Assembly (NCBI GenBank): GCA_018267955.1
Contig: JAFDXL010000009.1
Location: 62,001 to 126,000, forward strand
Source: Bacteroidota bacterium
GTDB lineage: Bacteria; Bacteroidota; Bacteroidia; Chitinophagales; Chitinophagaceae
Length of the DNA: 64,000 nucleotides
Reading direction: 5' to 3'
The notes beneath the pieces are model-generated. The model saw only the letters and a program-made list of their open reading frames with translations. It did not search any database and was not told where the DNA came from. Every line of letters begins with the position of its first letter. The first letter of the stretch is position 1. A program made the translations under genes and the position numbers. Below, piece after piece: positions 33,523-43,352 of this stretch.

Positions 33523-34306
33523 TGTGCCTGCGGGCATAACCTTTCATTATACCGCGACCTGTATCGCGAACAAAGGAAATGATCTCATCGCGTTCGTCAG
33601 ATACGGGTATCTCGGCTTCAATGATGCTCAATGCTTTTGATACATTATAGCCACGTACAAACAGTATACGATATATATCCAGGATGTGGTTAATGCGGTC
33701 TATATCATAGCCCCTGCGTTTCAGTCCTACTGAGTTTACACCCATATAAGACAATGGCTCACGTGCAGCTTTTACATAAGGCGGCACATCTTTACGCACA
33801 AGGGAACCGCCGGTAACAAAAGCGTGAGAACCTATGCGTACGAATTGCTGTACCGCAGTAAGGCCTGCAAGCACTACGTTGTCGCCCACTGTAATGTGGC
33901 CGGCGAGGGTAGTATTGTTAGAGAATATGCAGTAATTACCGATCTCGCAATCGTGCGCAATATGGCTGTATGCCATAATGAGGCAGTTATTGCCAATCTT
34001 TGTCTGGCGCCTGTCCAATGTACCACGGTTGATGGTGACACACTCACGTATGGTAGTGTTGTCGCCTATGATGGTAAGTGTTTCTTCTCCTTTATACTTG
34101 AGATCCTGTGGTATCGCAGATATTACAGAGCTGGGAAATATGCGGCAGTTTTTACCAATGCGCGCACCTTCCATAATGGTAACGTTGGATGCGATCCATG
34201 TACCTTCACCGATCTCTACATTCTTATGAATGGTAGTAAACGGATCTATCTTTACATTGGGCCCAATTTTGGCATCCGGGTGGATGTACGTAAGCGGGTG
34301 AATCAT
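33506..34306 (-). CDS. lpxA: UDP-N-acetylglucosamine acyltransferase
   Basis: This 266-residue enzyme begins MIHPLTYIHPDAKIGPNVKI and continues with hexapeptide repeats (I-G-x-x-x-x) forming a left-handed beta-helix to about residue 185, then a helical C-terminal domain. HIAHDCEIGNYCIFSNN carries the catalytic His. It adds the first acyl chain of lipid A. It overlaps the upstream lpxC-fabZ gene by four bases, which indicates an operon. Confidence 0.95.
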   Translation of the reverse strand: MIHPLTYIHPDAKIGPNVKIDPFTTIHKNVEIGEGTWIASNVTIMEGARIGKNCRIFPSSVISAIPQDLKYKGEETLTIIGDNTTIRECVTINRGTLDRRQTKIGNNCLIMAYSHIAHDCEIGNYCIFSNNTTLAGHITVGDNVVLAGLTAVQQFVRIGSHAFVTGGSLVRKDVPPYVKAAREPLSYMGVNSVGLKRRGYDIDRINHILDIYRILFVRGYNVSKALSIIEAEIPVSDERDEIISFVRDTGRGIMKGYARRHNEDIS

Positions 34307-35766
34307 TTTTTATCTTTTCGTATTATTTGAGCAACCAGCTCAGCTTCTGTAACCAATTTATTGCCTACATACACAGTTCCCCTCATTTCGCATATACCGC
34401 GGCGGATCGGATTCAGCAGATCCAGTTTCAGGATCAGTGTATCTCCCGGCAGTACGCGATGTTTGAAACGCACCTTATCTATCTTGATGAAATAAGTATC
34501 ATAATTCTCGGGATCGCTGTAGTTGTTTAGCGCGAGGATGCCACCTGTTTGCGCCAGCGCTTCTATTTGAAGCACACCCGGCATTACAGGGTTACCCGGG
34601 AAGTGACCCTGGAAGAAGTGTTCGTTAAACGTTACATTCTTAATGCCCACCACATGGTTATCTGTCAGTTCTATGATCTTATCAACCAGCAGGAAAGGGA
34701 ACTTATGCGGAAGTGAACGTTCTATTTGCGTGATATCATAGATAGGAGTCTGGTTAGGATCATAGTTAGGAACATCAGAAAGGTGTTTGTTCTTTTTGAT
34801 GAACTGCTTGATCTTTTTAGCAAACTCTACGTTAGAAGCATGGCCCGGCCTGCTTGCAATGATGTGTGCTTTGATATTATAGCCTATCAGGGCAAGATCT
34901 CCTACAACATCCAGCAGCTTGTGCCTTGCAGGTTCGTTGGGGAAACGCAGCTGTATATTGTTGAGGATCCCTTCCTGTTTTACCTGTATGTTCTTTTGGT
35001 TAAACACTTCAGAAAGCCTGTCCAGTTCTCCCTGGCTCACCACCTTATCTACCACAACGATGGCATTGTTGAGGTCGCCACCTTTGATGAGGTTATTATC
35101 CAGCAGGTATTCCAGTTCGTGCAGGAAACAGAAAGTTCTGCAAGGCCCCACCTCGTCTTTGAACTCTGCAATATGTTTCAGGGTAGCATGCTGCGTACCC
35201 AAAACAGGAGAATTGAAATCTATAAGCGTAGTGATCTGGTATTCGTTTGACGGAACAGCCAGCATATCTACATTCTTTACAGGATCGTAAAAATGAATAT
35301 TAGAGTCAATTGTATAAACAATGCGCTTAGCATCCTGTATCTGTATGCCCACACTCTCTATAGCCTCAATAAACTCTTTGGAAGAACCGTCCATAATGGG
35401 TACTTCAGGGCCATCCAGTTCTATCAGCACATTATCAATACCCATACCCACCAAAGCAGCAAGGGTATGCTCTACGGTACTTACACGAGCGCCGTTGTGT
35501 TCCAGTGTGGTGCCACGAGAGGTATCCACCACATAATCGCAGTCGGCTTTTACGATAGGTTTATCGGGCAGATCGACGCGCTGGAACCTGATACCGTATC
35601 CGGGGTTTGCAGGTTTCATAGTCATTGTAACTGCTTCGCCGGTATGGAGGCCGACACCCGGCATAGATACCGAACCCTTGAGCGTATGCTGGTAATCAGA
35701 AGAAGTATCCGGCACTATAGTTGATTTTTTCTTTGTTTCAGAATGTGTATATGTTTCCAAACTCAC
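34303..35766 (-). CDS. lpxC-fabZ: Fused LpxC deacetylase and FabZ dehydratase
   Basis: This 487-residue fusion has an LpxC domain in about residues 26-320: zinc-binding EHTLAALVGMGIDN, DGSSKEFI and HKLLDVVGDLALIG. A FabZ hotdog domain spans about residues 345-487, with HKFPFLLVDKIIEL and active-site HFFQGHFPGNPVMPGVLQIE. The first domain removes the acetyl group of UDP-acyl-GlcNAc (committed step of lipid A). The second dehydrates 3-hydroxyacyl-ACP. The fusion is known in Bacteroidota. It overlaps lpxA by four bases and lpxD by one base. Confidence 0.95.
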   Translation of the reverse strand: MSLETYTHSETKKKSTIVPDTSSDYQHTLKGSVSMPGVGLHTGEAVTMTMKPANPGYGIRFQRVDLPDKPIVKADCDYVVDTSRGTTLEHNGARVSTVEHTLAALVGMGIDNVLIELDGPEVPIMDGSSKEFIEAIESVGIQIQDAKRIVYTIDSNIHFYDPVKNVDMLAVPSNEYQITTLIDFNSPVLGTQHATLKHIAEFKDEVGPCRTFCFLHELEYLLDNNLIKGGDLNNAIVVVDKVVSQGELDRLSEVFNQKNIQVKQEGILNNIQLRFPNEPARHKLLDVVGDLALIGYNIKAHIIASRPGHASNVEFAKKIKQFIKKNKHLSDVPNYDPNQTPIYDITQIERSLPHKFPFLLVDKIIELTDNHVVGIKNVTFNEHFFQGHFPGNPVMPGVLQIEALAQTGGILALNNYSDPENYDTYFIKIDKVRFKHRVLPGDTLILKLDLLNPIRRGICEMRGTVYVGNKLVTEAELVAQIIRKDKK

Positions 35767-36836
35767 TACTTTTCCTTTAATTCTTGATTGTTTAACTGGG
35801 AGCTTAATTGCGCTACCATTTCTTCCAGTTTATAAATACGCTGTTGCAGTTCCGGCAAATTTCTAAAAATTGCCTGACTTCTCAACGAACTTTTATAATC
35901 AAATGCAGGCGAGCCCGTCAAAGCCTGGTTTGGCTCGTTCACCGATTTAGACAAACCACTTTGCGCATTGATGCGTGTGCCATCTGCCAGCTGTATGTGG
36001 CCTACAATGCCTACCTGGCCGCCTACGATACAATTCTTGCCCAGCTTGGTGCTACCCGATACACCTGTTTGCGCTGCAATAACCGTGTTTTCACCGATCT
36101 CTGCATTGTGCGCTATCTGTATCAGGTTATCCAGTTTTACACCTTTGCGTATATGGGTAGAGCCCATTGTAGCCCTGTCGATCGTAGTATTGGCGCCTAT
36201 CTCTACATCATCTTCAATGATCACATTACCAATTTGCGGTACTTTACGGTAAGTGCCATCTTTCTGTGGTGCAAAGCCAAAGCCATCGCCACCGATAACA
36301 GCACCTGAATGCAGTATTACGCGGCTGCCGATAGAGCAACCATCGTATATCTTGACACCGGCAAATAGCTGAGAATCTTCGTTTACCACTACATTGTCAC
36401 CAATATAGCAGCCCGGATATATTTTTACGTTATCTCCTATAATTACATTTTCCCCTATGTAAGTGAAGGCGCCTATATAAACATCCTTACCTATAGAGGC
36501 CGATTTTGAGACAAAAGACGGCTGCTCGATGCCATTGCGTCCCTTGCGGGATATGATCTCGTTGTATTTTTCCAAAAGGGAAGCAAAGCCACTATATGCG
36601 TCTTTTACGCGGATGAGTGTAGGTTTTACCTGTTCCAGAACTTCAAGTGTATCATTCACTATAATGATGCTGGCATTGGTGGTATAGAGATACTCTTCGT
36701 ACTTGGGATTGGCAATAAAGCTAAGTGATCCTGCACCAGCTTCTTCTATCTTAGCCACGTGGCTCACCTTGGCATCGGGGTCACCTTCTATCTTACCCTT
36801 TATTAATGTAGCGATCTGTAGTGCCGTAAACTGCAT
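35766..36836 (-). CDS. lpxD: UDP-3-O-acyl-glucosamine N-acyltransferase
   Basis: This 356-residue enzyme has an N-terminal LpxD-specific domain (about residues 1-100, with SLSFIANPKYEEYLYTT), a hexapeptide-repeat left-handed beta-helix (about 105-310) with the catalytic His in IQIAHNAEIGENTVIAAQ, and a C-terminal helix (LQQRIYKLEEMVAQL). It adds the second acyl chain in lipid A synthesis. It is the first gene of lpxD-lpxC/fabZ-lpxA and overlaps the next by one base. A promoter-like TACTTTG lies in the 70-base gap before it. Confidence 0.95.
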   Translation of the reverse strand: MQFTALQIATLIKGKIEGDPDAKVSHVAKIEEAGAGSLSFIANPKYEEYLYTTNASIIIVNDTLEVLEQVKPTLIRVKDAYSGFASLLEKYNEIISRKGRNGIEQPSFVSKSASIGKDVYIGAFTYIGENVIIGDNVKIYPGCYIGDNVVVNEDSQLFAGVKIYDGCSIGSRVILHSGAVIGGDGFGFAPQKDGTYRKVPQIGNVIIEDDVEIGANTTIDRATMGSTHIRKGVKLDNLIQIAHNAEIGENTVIAAQTGVSGSTKLGKNCIVGGQVGIVGHIQLADGTRINAQSGLSKSVNEPNQALTGSPAFDYKSSLRSQAIFRNLPELQQRIYKLEEMVAQLSSQLNNQELKEK

Positions 36837-36906
36837 CTTAAATTTTTAACGGGAGTGTAAATTACATAAACAATACTGTCAAAGTACATATTTGGATATG
36901 CATTAT

Positions 36907-38127
36907 TTATAAACGCATATAGCAAATGTAGTTTTTATGAATAGGTATGGCAAGGGCCTTGTTAACTATAGGGTTATCGATTTCCGATATATCTACTGCA
37001 TTTCCACCTTTCATGGCTATCTGTATCCTTTCATCGCTGATATTATAGGTGTCGTTTGAAGCAACACCGGATGAAACGAAATAAGACAGATCAGCATCTT
37101 TTATATTTAATTGTTTTTTTATTAATTCTTTTTTCTCTGCATATAAGTTAGTTACGCTATCTGATGTAAGACTTACCTTGTATAATCTCCTGTTTACCAT
37201 CATTTTGCAGAGTGTAGAAAGTATTTCATCCTCGTGCTCTTGCCATATTTTTATGGAGACAGTGATATCATTATCGTCCAGGCTGCTGTAATGGCTCAAT
37301 AATTCTTCGTTGTTTTTAAAGCTCTTCTCATCAAAACTATTGTAAAGAAAATAATGTAGCGCCGGTGTTGCAAACAGCTGCAAGCCTGATAACGCTAATT
37401 CCCTAGCTCGTTTCAGGATATTAATGAGCAGGATCTCTGCAGATAATACCGTTTTGTGCAGGTACACCTGCCAGTACATGAGCCTGCGGGCAATGATGAA
37501 TTTTTCTACGGAGTGTACCCCTTTTTCTTCCACCATCAGCGATCCATCCTGTACGGTAAGCATTTGTAAAATGCGATCGTACCCGATAACGCCCTCTGAC
37601 ACACCTGTGTAAAAGCTATCCCTGTTCAGGTAGTCCATGCGATCTACATCCAGCTGGCTGCTTACCAGTTGGTGCAGGTAAAGCTTGGGATGTGTATTAT
37701 TGAATACAGCAATCGCTTCATCGAGCAATCCACCAAACTCCTTATTCATTCGCTGCATGAATAGCTGCGAAATGGTTTCGTGAGAAACGCCATCTATCAA
37801 CGTATGCTCTAGTGCATGAGAAAATGGTGCGTGGCCTATATCATGCAGTAATATTGCTATGCGCGCAGCGAGATATTCATCGCGGCTGACATCTAACCCT
37901 TTTGCCTTTAGCTCGTCTAACGCCTTGCCCATCAAATGGCAGGCACCGAGAGAATGCGCGAAACGGGTATGAACTGCACCCGGGTATACCAACTGCGCCA
38001 TACCCATTTGCTTGATATTGCGCAGGCGCTGGAACAGCGGATGATCTATAACCTTCAGCAGCTCTTCTTCCGGAAACCTTATAAACCCGTAAACGGGGTC
38101 GTTAATGATCTTGCCTTTTATATTCAT
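36907..38127 (-). CDS. HD-domain phosphohydrolase
   Basis: This 406-residue HD-superfamily protein carries its metal-binding residues in TRFAHSLGACHLMGK (about residues 54-68) and LLHDIGHAPFSHALEHTL (about 92-109); LVSSQLDVDRMDYLNRDSFYTG (about 152-173) is also characteristic. The closest known group is the dGTPase-like or SAMHD1-like triphosphohydrolases. The substrate cannot be told from sequence. It lies between lpxD and the PBP1A gene on the same strand. Confidence 0.87.
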   Translation of the reverse strand: MNIKGKIINDPVYGFIRFPEEELLKVIDHPLFQRLRNIKQMGMAQLVYPGAVHTRFAHSLGACHLMGKALDELKAKGLDVSRDEYLAARIAILLHDIGHAPFSHALEHTLIDGVSHETISQLFMQRMNKEFGGLLDEAIAVFNNTHPKLYLHQLVSSQLDVDRMDYLNRDSFYTGVSEGVIGYDRILQMLTVQDGSLMVEEKGVHSVEKFIIARRLMYWQVYLHKTVLSAEILLINILKRARELALSGLQLFATPALHYFLYNSFDEKSFKNNEELLSHYSSLDDNDITVSIKIWQEHEDEILSTLCKMMVNRRLYKVSLTSDSVTNLYAEKKELIKKQLNIKDADLSYFVSSGVASNDTYNISDERIQIAMKGGNAVDISEIDNPIVNKALAIPIHKNYICYMRL

Positions 38128-38144
38128 GGTTGCTAGCCTGCTAT

Positions 38145-40406
38145 TTAATCACCGTTCCATTCTTCTTTAGGTTCGCCATTAGTACCGGAATCAGCCGGAA
38201 CGTAACCAGACGAATTATATGTGCCCATGCGCTGCAGGCTGGTAGGATCGTAAGAATCGCAGTCATCGAAATTATCCGGTTCCTTGAATGTAACGTCTGT
38301 GCGCACATCCAAAGATTTATCGGCATATACTTTTTGCATGAACAATGCCCATATAGGCAGCGCTGCCGCAGCACCCTGTCCTAAAGCCTCACTATTGAAA
38401 CGCAGGTAACGATCATCGTGGCCCACCCAGGCACCGGCAATGATCTGTGGTGTGTAACCTATAAACCATGCATCGGCCTGGCTATTGGTAGTACCCGTTT
38501 TACCCGCAATATCTTCTTTGAAACCATACCGGTAACGCAGCCTTTTGGCCGTACCCATATCTACAACCCCACGCATCAGTTTCACCATCTTGAATGCGGT
38601 CTTTGCATTGATGATCTCCTTTTGGGCAGGTACGTAGTTTTTGATCAAAGTACCATTCTTGTCCTCGATGCGGGTGATGAACATAGGCTGCACATTCATA
38701 CCTCCGCTTGGGAACATAGTATATGCTCCCAGCATTTCGTAAAGAGAAATATCAGGTACGCCTAAGGCCAGTGCAGGTACCTTATCTATTTTGCTGGTAA
38801 TGCCGCATTTATGAATAAAATCGGCAAAGGAATTAATGCCTACTTGTTTGATGAGGTATAGTGCCGCATTGTTTATTGACAATGCCAAAGCCATTTTCAT
38901 AGGCAGCTGGCCATATTTGCTGCCGCCTGCATCGTATCCTTTTTTAGTAGGGAAATCCTGGGGCATGGTAGATACAGTGCCGCAGGGAGAAAAACCATTA
39001 TCTACGGCAAGGCAGTAGAGTAGTGGCTTGATGGTAGAGCCTACCTGGCGTTTGGTATTGATGTTTACGTGATCGTACTGAAAATAAGTATGGTCAATAC
39101 CGCCAACCCATGCCTTAACCTCGCCGGTAAAAGGATCCATAGCCATAAAGCCTGCCTGCAGGAACATCTTCATGTACTTGATGGAATCTATAGGGCTCAT
39201 TACCGTGTCCTTATAGTGCTTATCGTTCCATGCAAATACACGCATCTCTACCGGTTTGCTCAGTTCGCGGATGATGTCCTCATGCTTCATATCCTGCTCT
39301 TTGAGCAGGCGATACCTTTCGCAATCTTTTACAGACTGATCAAAGAAATCTTTGAACTTGACCCATGCAGAACCGTTTTTATTATATGGCTGCGCATCAA
39401 ACACTTTTTGGATATCCTGCATGTGCTGCTCCACAGCCTGCTCCGCATAGCGTTGCATGTGCATATTTAGCGTAGTGTATATCCTTAACCCGTCTTTGTA
39501 AATGTTGTAGTTAGTACCATCAGGTTTCTTCAGTTCTTTACACACTCTTTTCACTTCCTGCTCCACCACCTGCCTGAAATAAGGTGCTGTACCCTCATGG
39601 TAATCGAGCTTGTGATAATCAAGAACTATAGGAAGCTTAGAGAACTGGTCTGATTGCTCTTGTGTGATGTAATCATATTTCGCCATCTGGTCGAGCACCA
39701 CATTGCGGCGGTCGGTTGCCAGTTTCGGATTGCGCCTTGGATTATAGATTGTATTCCCCTTCAGCATACCTATCAGCACAGCGGCTTGTTCTACGGTAAC
39801 TTTATCGGGAGTGACATTATAGAAGGTAAGTGAAGCATTGCGAATACCATACACATTATCGCTAAACGGAACAGTATTCAGATACAGGGTAATGATCTCG
39901 TTCTTGGTAAGATTTCTTTCCAGTTTTACAGCCATTACCCATTCCTTTAGTTTCAGGAAGGGAAGTGTAATGGCGTTTTGATGTTCCCTTGGAAACAGGT
40001 TTTTGGCCAGCTGCTGTGTAATGGTGGAAGAGCCGCGTTTTTTGCCCGTGATAATATAAAAAGGTATCGCTACAGTTGCTATCGGGTCGATACCGGAATG
40101 TTCATAAAAGCGGGAATCTTCCGTTGCCAGCAACGCATTAATGATATTAGGAGAGATATCCCTGTATTTACAAGTAGATCTGTCTGTAACATAATAACGG
40201 CCAATCAATGTGCCATCAGAAGCGTATACGTCTGACGACAAAGCACTATCGGGGTTCTCCAATTCCTTCATAGAAGGCATGTAACCCAGCCAACCCATAT
40301 TCATGGCAATGATCAGCAGGTTGCAGGCAACAACACCTATAAAGAAAACACGCCATAAGAGCTTAACCCGGCGCTTGGTCCTATATTGATTCTTTTCCTT
40401 CGGCAA
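38145..40406 (-). CDS. Penicillin-binding protein 1A (bifunctional transglycosylase/transpeptidase)
   Basis: This 753-residue class A PBP has an N-terminal membrane segment (about residues 17-38). The GT51 transglycosylase (about 60-240) has catalytic E96 in ATEDSRFYEH and RGSSTITQQLAKNLF. The transpeptidase has Ser457 in GSTIKPLLY, SINNAALYL and KTGTT (near residue 650). The linker between them is shorter than in E. coli PBP1a. It makes and crosslinks peptidoglycan. It lies on the same strand as the HD-domain and lpx genes. Confidence 0.95.
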   Translation of the reverse strand: MPKEKNQYRTKRRVKLLWRVFFIGVVACNLLIIAMNMGWLGYMPSMKELENPDSALSSDVYASDGTLIGRYYVTDRSTCKYRDISPNIINALLATEDSRFYEHSGIDPIATVAIPFYIITGKKRGSSTITQQLAKNLFPREHQNAITLPFLKLKEWVMAVKLERNLTKNEIITLYLNTVPFSDNVYGIRNASLTFYNVTPDKVTVEQAAVLIGMLKGNTIYNPRRNPKLATDRRNVVLDQMAKYDYITQEQSDQFSKLPIVLDYHKLDYHEGTAPYFRQVVEQEVKRVCKELKKPDGTNYNIYKDGLRIYTTLNMHMQRYAEQAVEQHMQDIQKVFDAQPYNKNGSAWVKFKDFFDQSVKDCERYRLLKEQDMKHEDIIRELSKPVEMRVFAWNDKHYKDTVMSPIDSIKYMKMFLQAGFMAMDPFTGEVKAWVGGIDHTYFQYDHVNINTKRQVGSTIKPLLYCLAVDNGFSPCGTVSTMPQDFPTKKGYDAGGSKYGQLPMKMALALSINNAALYLIKQVGINSFADFIHKCGITSKIDKVPALALGVPDISLYEMLGAYTMFPSGGMNVQPMFITRIEDKNGTLIKNYVPAQKEIINAKTAFKMVKLMRGVVDMGTAKRLRYRYGFKEDIAGKTGTTNSQADAWFIGYTPQIIAGAWVGHDDRYLRFNSEALGQGAAAALPIWALFMQKVYADKSLDVRTDVTFKEPDNFDDCDSYDPTSLQRMGTYNSSGYVPADSGTNGEPKEEWNGD

Positions 40407-40500
40407 TTTGATCTTTTTGTGGCTTTCGCAAAGCTAATTTAAAAACTTAATCGGCAGTAGGCTAACCTGCGATTAATAACAGAGTTGTCACATTTATATA

Positions 40501-43122
40501 TTACCCAACTACATTTTGTTCCTCATCCTGCGGTTTCATAAAAAAGCCAAACATCCTTAATATATTCAGGAAGCCTTTTAACCTGGTTCCCGTTTTCACC
40601 TTCTTACGCACGGTTTTTATAAACGGCGTCAGGAAGCCGGAAATATATTGCTGCTCCTGCTGCGTGAGCGGAAGGTTTGCATATTTTTTCTTCAGATAGA
40701 TATTCATGAATGAAGTAAACGAAGTGCCCAGCAATGGATCTACCGTGTTGCGGGCATATTGCATCGGTGTTTCTATGCCGCGAATAATGCCAGACATATG
40801 TAAGTAGTATCCCGCGGCGCGGTAAGCCCAATATGCTTTTACATCACCTTTCGCATTGTTATACCTCAACCTGTAATACCACCATACAAGGGTAGGGATC
40901 GCCAATAATAGAATAATAATAGCACCAGCTATAGCAGCTATTGTAAACAGGATGCTCTTTATCGTCACCGGTTGCTCCGGTTTAGCAGCCTGCTTTGGTG
41001 GCTCAGGCTTAGAGGTGTCTTTACGCTTCAGGTAAACCTCGTCTATTGGCGCCGGTTTAGGAAACCTTTTAACAATAGACAAGCCTTTCTCGTTTTCGCC
41101 GGGCTCCAGTTTTTTCATAGCCTCTGCGTAAGATACTGCAGTAGCCTCATCGCCTTTTTTAATAGTACTAATAGGTACGTCGATGCTATCGATATTAATA
41201 GTAGCGATCTTCAGATCCATATCAATATCCTGCGGCTCCTCAATATTGTATTCCTTATCGTGGAATATCATGTGTTTTACCTTCAGCACCATGCGTTTCT
41301 GCGCTGTATCAATATTTTCTACAATGCCGTCTGCTGCCAGCCATGCGCGTGGGGGCTGCATAGGTGGTGTGCCATCCGGCTTCGGACTTTCCTGTGCATC
41401 GCTGTTGCCGACTGTTGTATCGAAATCGAGCCAGCCATAGCCGGGGAAGTAAACCTGCACCCATGCGTGAGCCTGATCGGCATAATACCAGTACCAGCCT
41501 TTATTCTTATCACTGCGATCAACAGTAAGAAAACCTACTGCAATACGGGATGGGATGCCCAGCGAGCGCAGCATAAACAGAGTAGCGCCGGCGTAATAAG
41601 CGCAATACCCTTTCCTGTTCTCGAACAGGAAGTACATTAGCTTAGAGGCACTCGGTATATCGGGTATGCCGGGGTTATCTGTGTATTTGAACAGCGGATC
41701 ACCGTTCTCGTCTTTCGACAGGAAGTAATCGCGGATCGCAATGACCTTATCTACCGTAGTATTGGCGTTTGCGGTTACCTTATGCGCCAGGTCGCTGATG
41801 GTTTTGAATTTGGCATCGGAAGGCATATAGGTATAATAAGTCATGAAGCGCCTATCAATATCTGTGTATGGCCCTGCCTGGCGAAGTACTGCGAACCGCG
41901 CAGCCTGGAATTTTCTGATCTGTGTATCGGGTGAGTTATATACGAAATAGGCACTATTCAACTCAGATACATAGCCTTTGGCCCTGAACGCTGTTTTGAA
42001 TTCTTTCTTAAAATCTTTTTCGACCGTGATTGGCTGAACGAAGAAACCAACATGCGGCGCGAGATAGGTGCTTGGAGAAAGCGCTTTGCTATAGACCTCT
42101 ATCTCTACTGTTTTACGCAGTTTGGTCGCCATACTGTTCTTAATTACCGAAGAATCGTACTTGGTGAAGAAAACCGGCAATGCCGAAGGATTGGGTTCGA
42201 ATAGATCGTTCTTAGGTATGGTACTATCGCGCTCGAATGTTTCCGTTAAGGTATCAAACTTAGTATAATAGAAGGCTGTGAGATATAAAGGATTTGGAAT
42301 ATCCGAACCAGCAAAATAGTTATTGATATGTGCGCAGAATAGCAGCTGGTTATTACGGCCAAGGGTGCTGCTAAGGCGTGAATAATCCTTGAGATCAAAG
42401 GTATTATCCTTGTTCTTCTTCAGCATACTGTTCTCGCCCTGTTGCCCGCCACCGCCATAATTGGCCACTGTTTCTTTTATCTCCGCACGCATCAGGTAAA
42501 CGACGCCCGCAAGTAAACCGCCCGCGAGGATAGCGAACAATGCCAGCCTGCGTGTAAGGAACCACCAGAACTTCTGCGACTTATCTTTATAATTATAGAT
42601 CTGCTCGGCAGTGAAAACAATATATACTGCATAGAGCAGGGCAGGGGCAAACGCACTTAACAGGGCTGTAACCGTATCTGTTTTTTGTTTGGCAATGATG
42701 AGGATGCAACCGGTGAGAATGGCAGCTGCTATAAATATAGACCAATACCTGAGCCTGATGAAGCCCCAGCCAATAAGCCATCCCGAAACAAATAACGCCG
42801 CAAAGACCATGAACTGGACTGAGATGAAAAAAGCATCGAATTCGCCGGTAGCGTAATTATCCAGTCCCTTATAAATAGTATATAATCCTAAAGCCAGTAA
42901 TGCAAACGTTGGCAGAAAACGAAAGCGGAAAGAGTAAAACAGGGCAGCGATACCCATTCCTGCTCCAAAATATATGGTTTGCTGTATTGCCGCATTGTGA
43001 GGAACCGCAAAGTATTCATTAGCATTTACCAGTAAAAAATAACTGATGAAAACAGTAGGTAACAGCAGGAAAATGGCTTTTGCCAGGAATTCATTAACAG
43101 GTGTAGCGCGTTGTATACTCAT
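40501..43122 (-). CDS. Membrane protein with transglutaminase-like domain
   Basis: This 873-residue protein has five or six N-terminal membrane segments (within about residues 10-215), a large periplasmic part and another membrane span near residues 733-755. The transglutaminase-like core has the Cys nucleophile at C507 (GYCAYYAGATLFML) and the His/Asp pair in AHAWVQVYFPGYGWLDFDTT. The C-terminal 100 residues are cytoplasmic and basic. The layout matches the TgpA/DUF3488 type: a membrane protease or peptide-modifying enzyme. Its physiological substrate is unknown. Confidence 0.85.
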   Translation of the reverse strand: MSIQRATPVNEFLAKAIFLLLPTVFISYFLLVNANEYFAVPHNAAIQQTIYFGAGMGIAALFYSFRFRFLPTFALLALGLYTIYKGLDNYATGEFDAFFISVQFMVFAALFVSGWLIGWGFIRLRYWSIFIAAAILTGCILIIAKQKTDTVTALLSAFAPALLYAVYIVFTAEQIYNYKDKSQKFWWFLTRRLALFAILAGGLLAGVVYLMRAEIKETVANYGGGGQQGENSMLKKNKDNTFDLKDYSRLSSTLGRNNQLLFCAHINNYFAGSDIPNPLYLTAFYYTKFDTLTETFERDSTIPKNDLFEPNPSALPVFFTKYDSSVIKNSMATKLRKTVEIEVYSKALSPSTYLAPHVGFFVQPITVEKDFKKEFKTAFRAKGYVSELNSAYFVYNSPDTQIRKFQAARFAVLRQAGPYTDIDRRFMTYYTYMPSDAKFKTISDLAHKVTANANTTVDKVIAIRDYFLSKDENGDPLFKYTDNPGIPDIPSASKLMYFLFENRKGYCAYYAGATLFMLRSLGIPSRIAVGFLTVDRSDKNKGWYWYYADQAHAWVQVYFPGYGWLDFDTTVGNSDAQESPKPDGTPPMQPPRAWLAADGIVENIDTAQKRMVLKVKHMIFHDKEYNIEEPQDIDMDLKIATINIDSIDVPISTIKKGDEATAVSYAEAMKKLEPGENEKGLSIVKRFPKPAPIDEVYLKRKDTSKPEPPKQAAKPEQPVTIKSILFTIAAIAGAIIILLLAIPTLVWWYYRLRYNNAKGDVKAYWAYRAAGYYLHMSGIIRGIETPMQYARNTVDPLLGTSFTSFMNIYLKKKYANLPLTQQEQQYISGFLTPFIKTVRKKVKTGTRLKGFLNILRMFGFFMKPQDEEQNVVG

Positions 43123-43352
43123 ATTAGATACAAGCCTAAATTTAGAAGAAAAAATACTGCCTTATTGTTAAAAATAAACAGGCTAACTCCAGGCAGGATT
43201 GCCTGTAAGAGTTGACGAATAGTGATAGAATTTATATGTGAAATTTCTCCATGTTCAGGTTTGTGTAAAAGATGTGTATAGACGCAGAATGTTTGCTTCT
43301 TATTTATTAATAAAATGCTACCTTAGGCACGTTTTAAAATATTTATTAAAAA

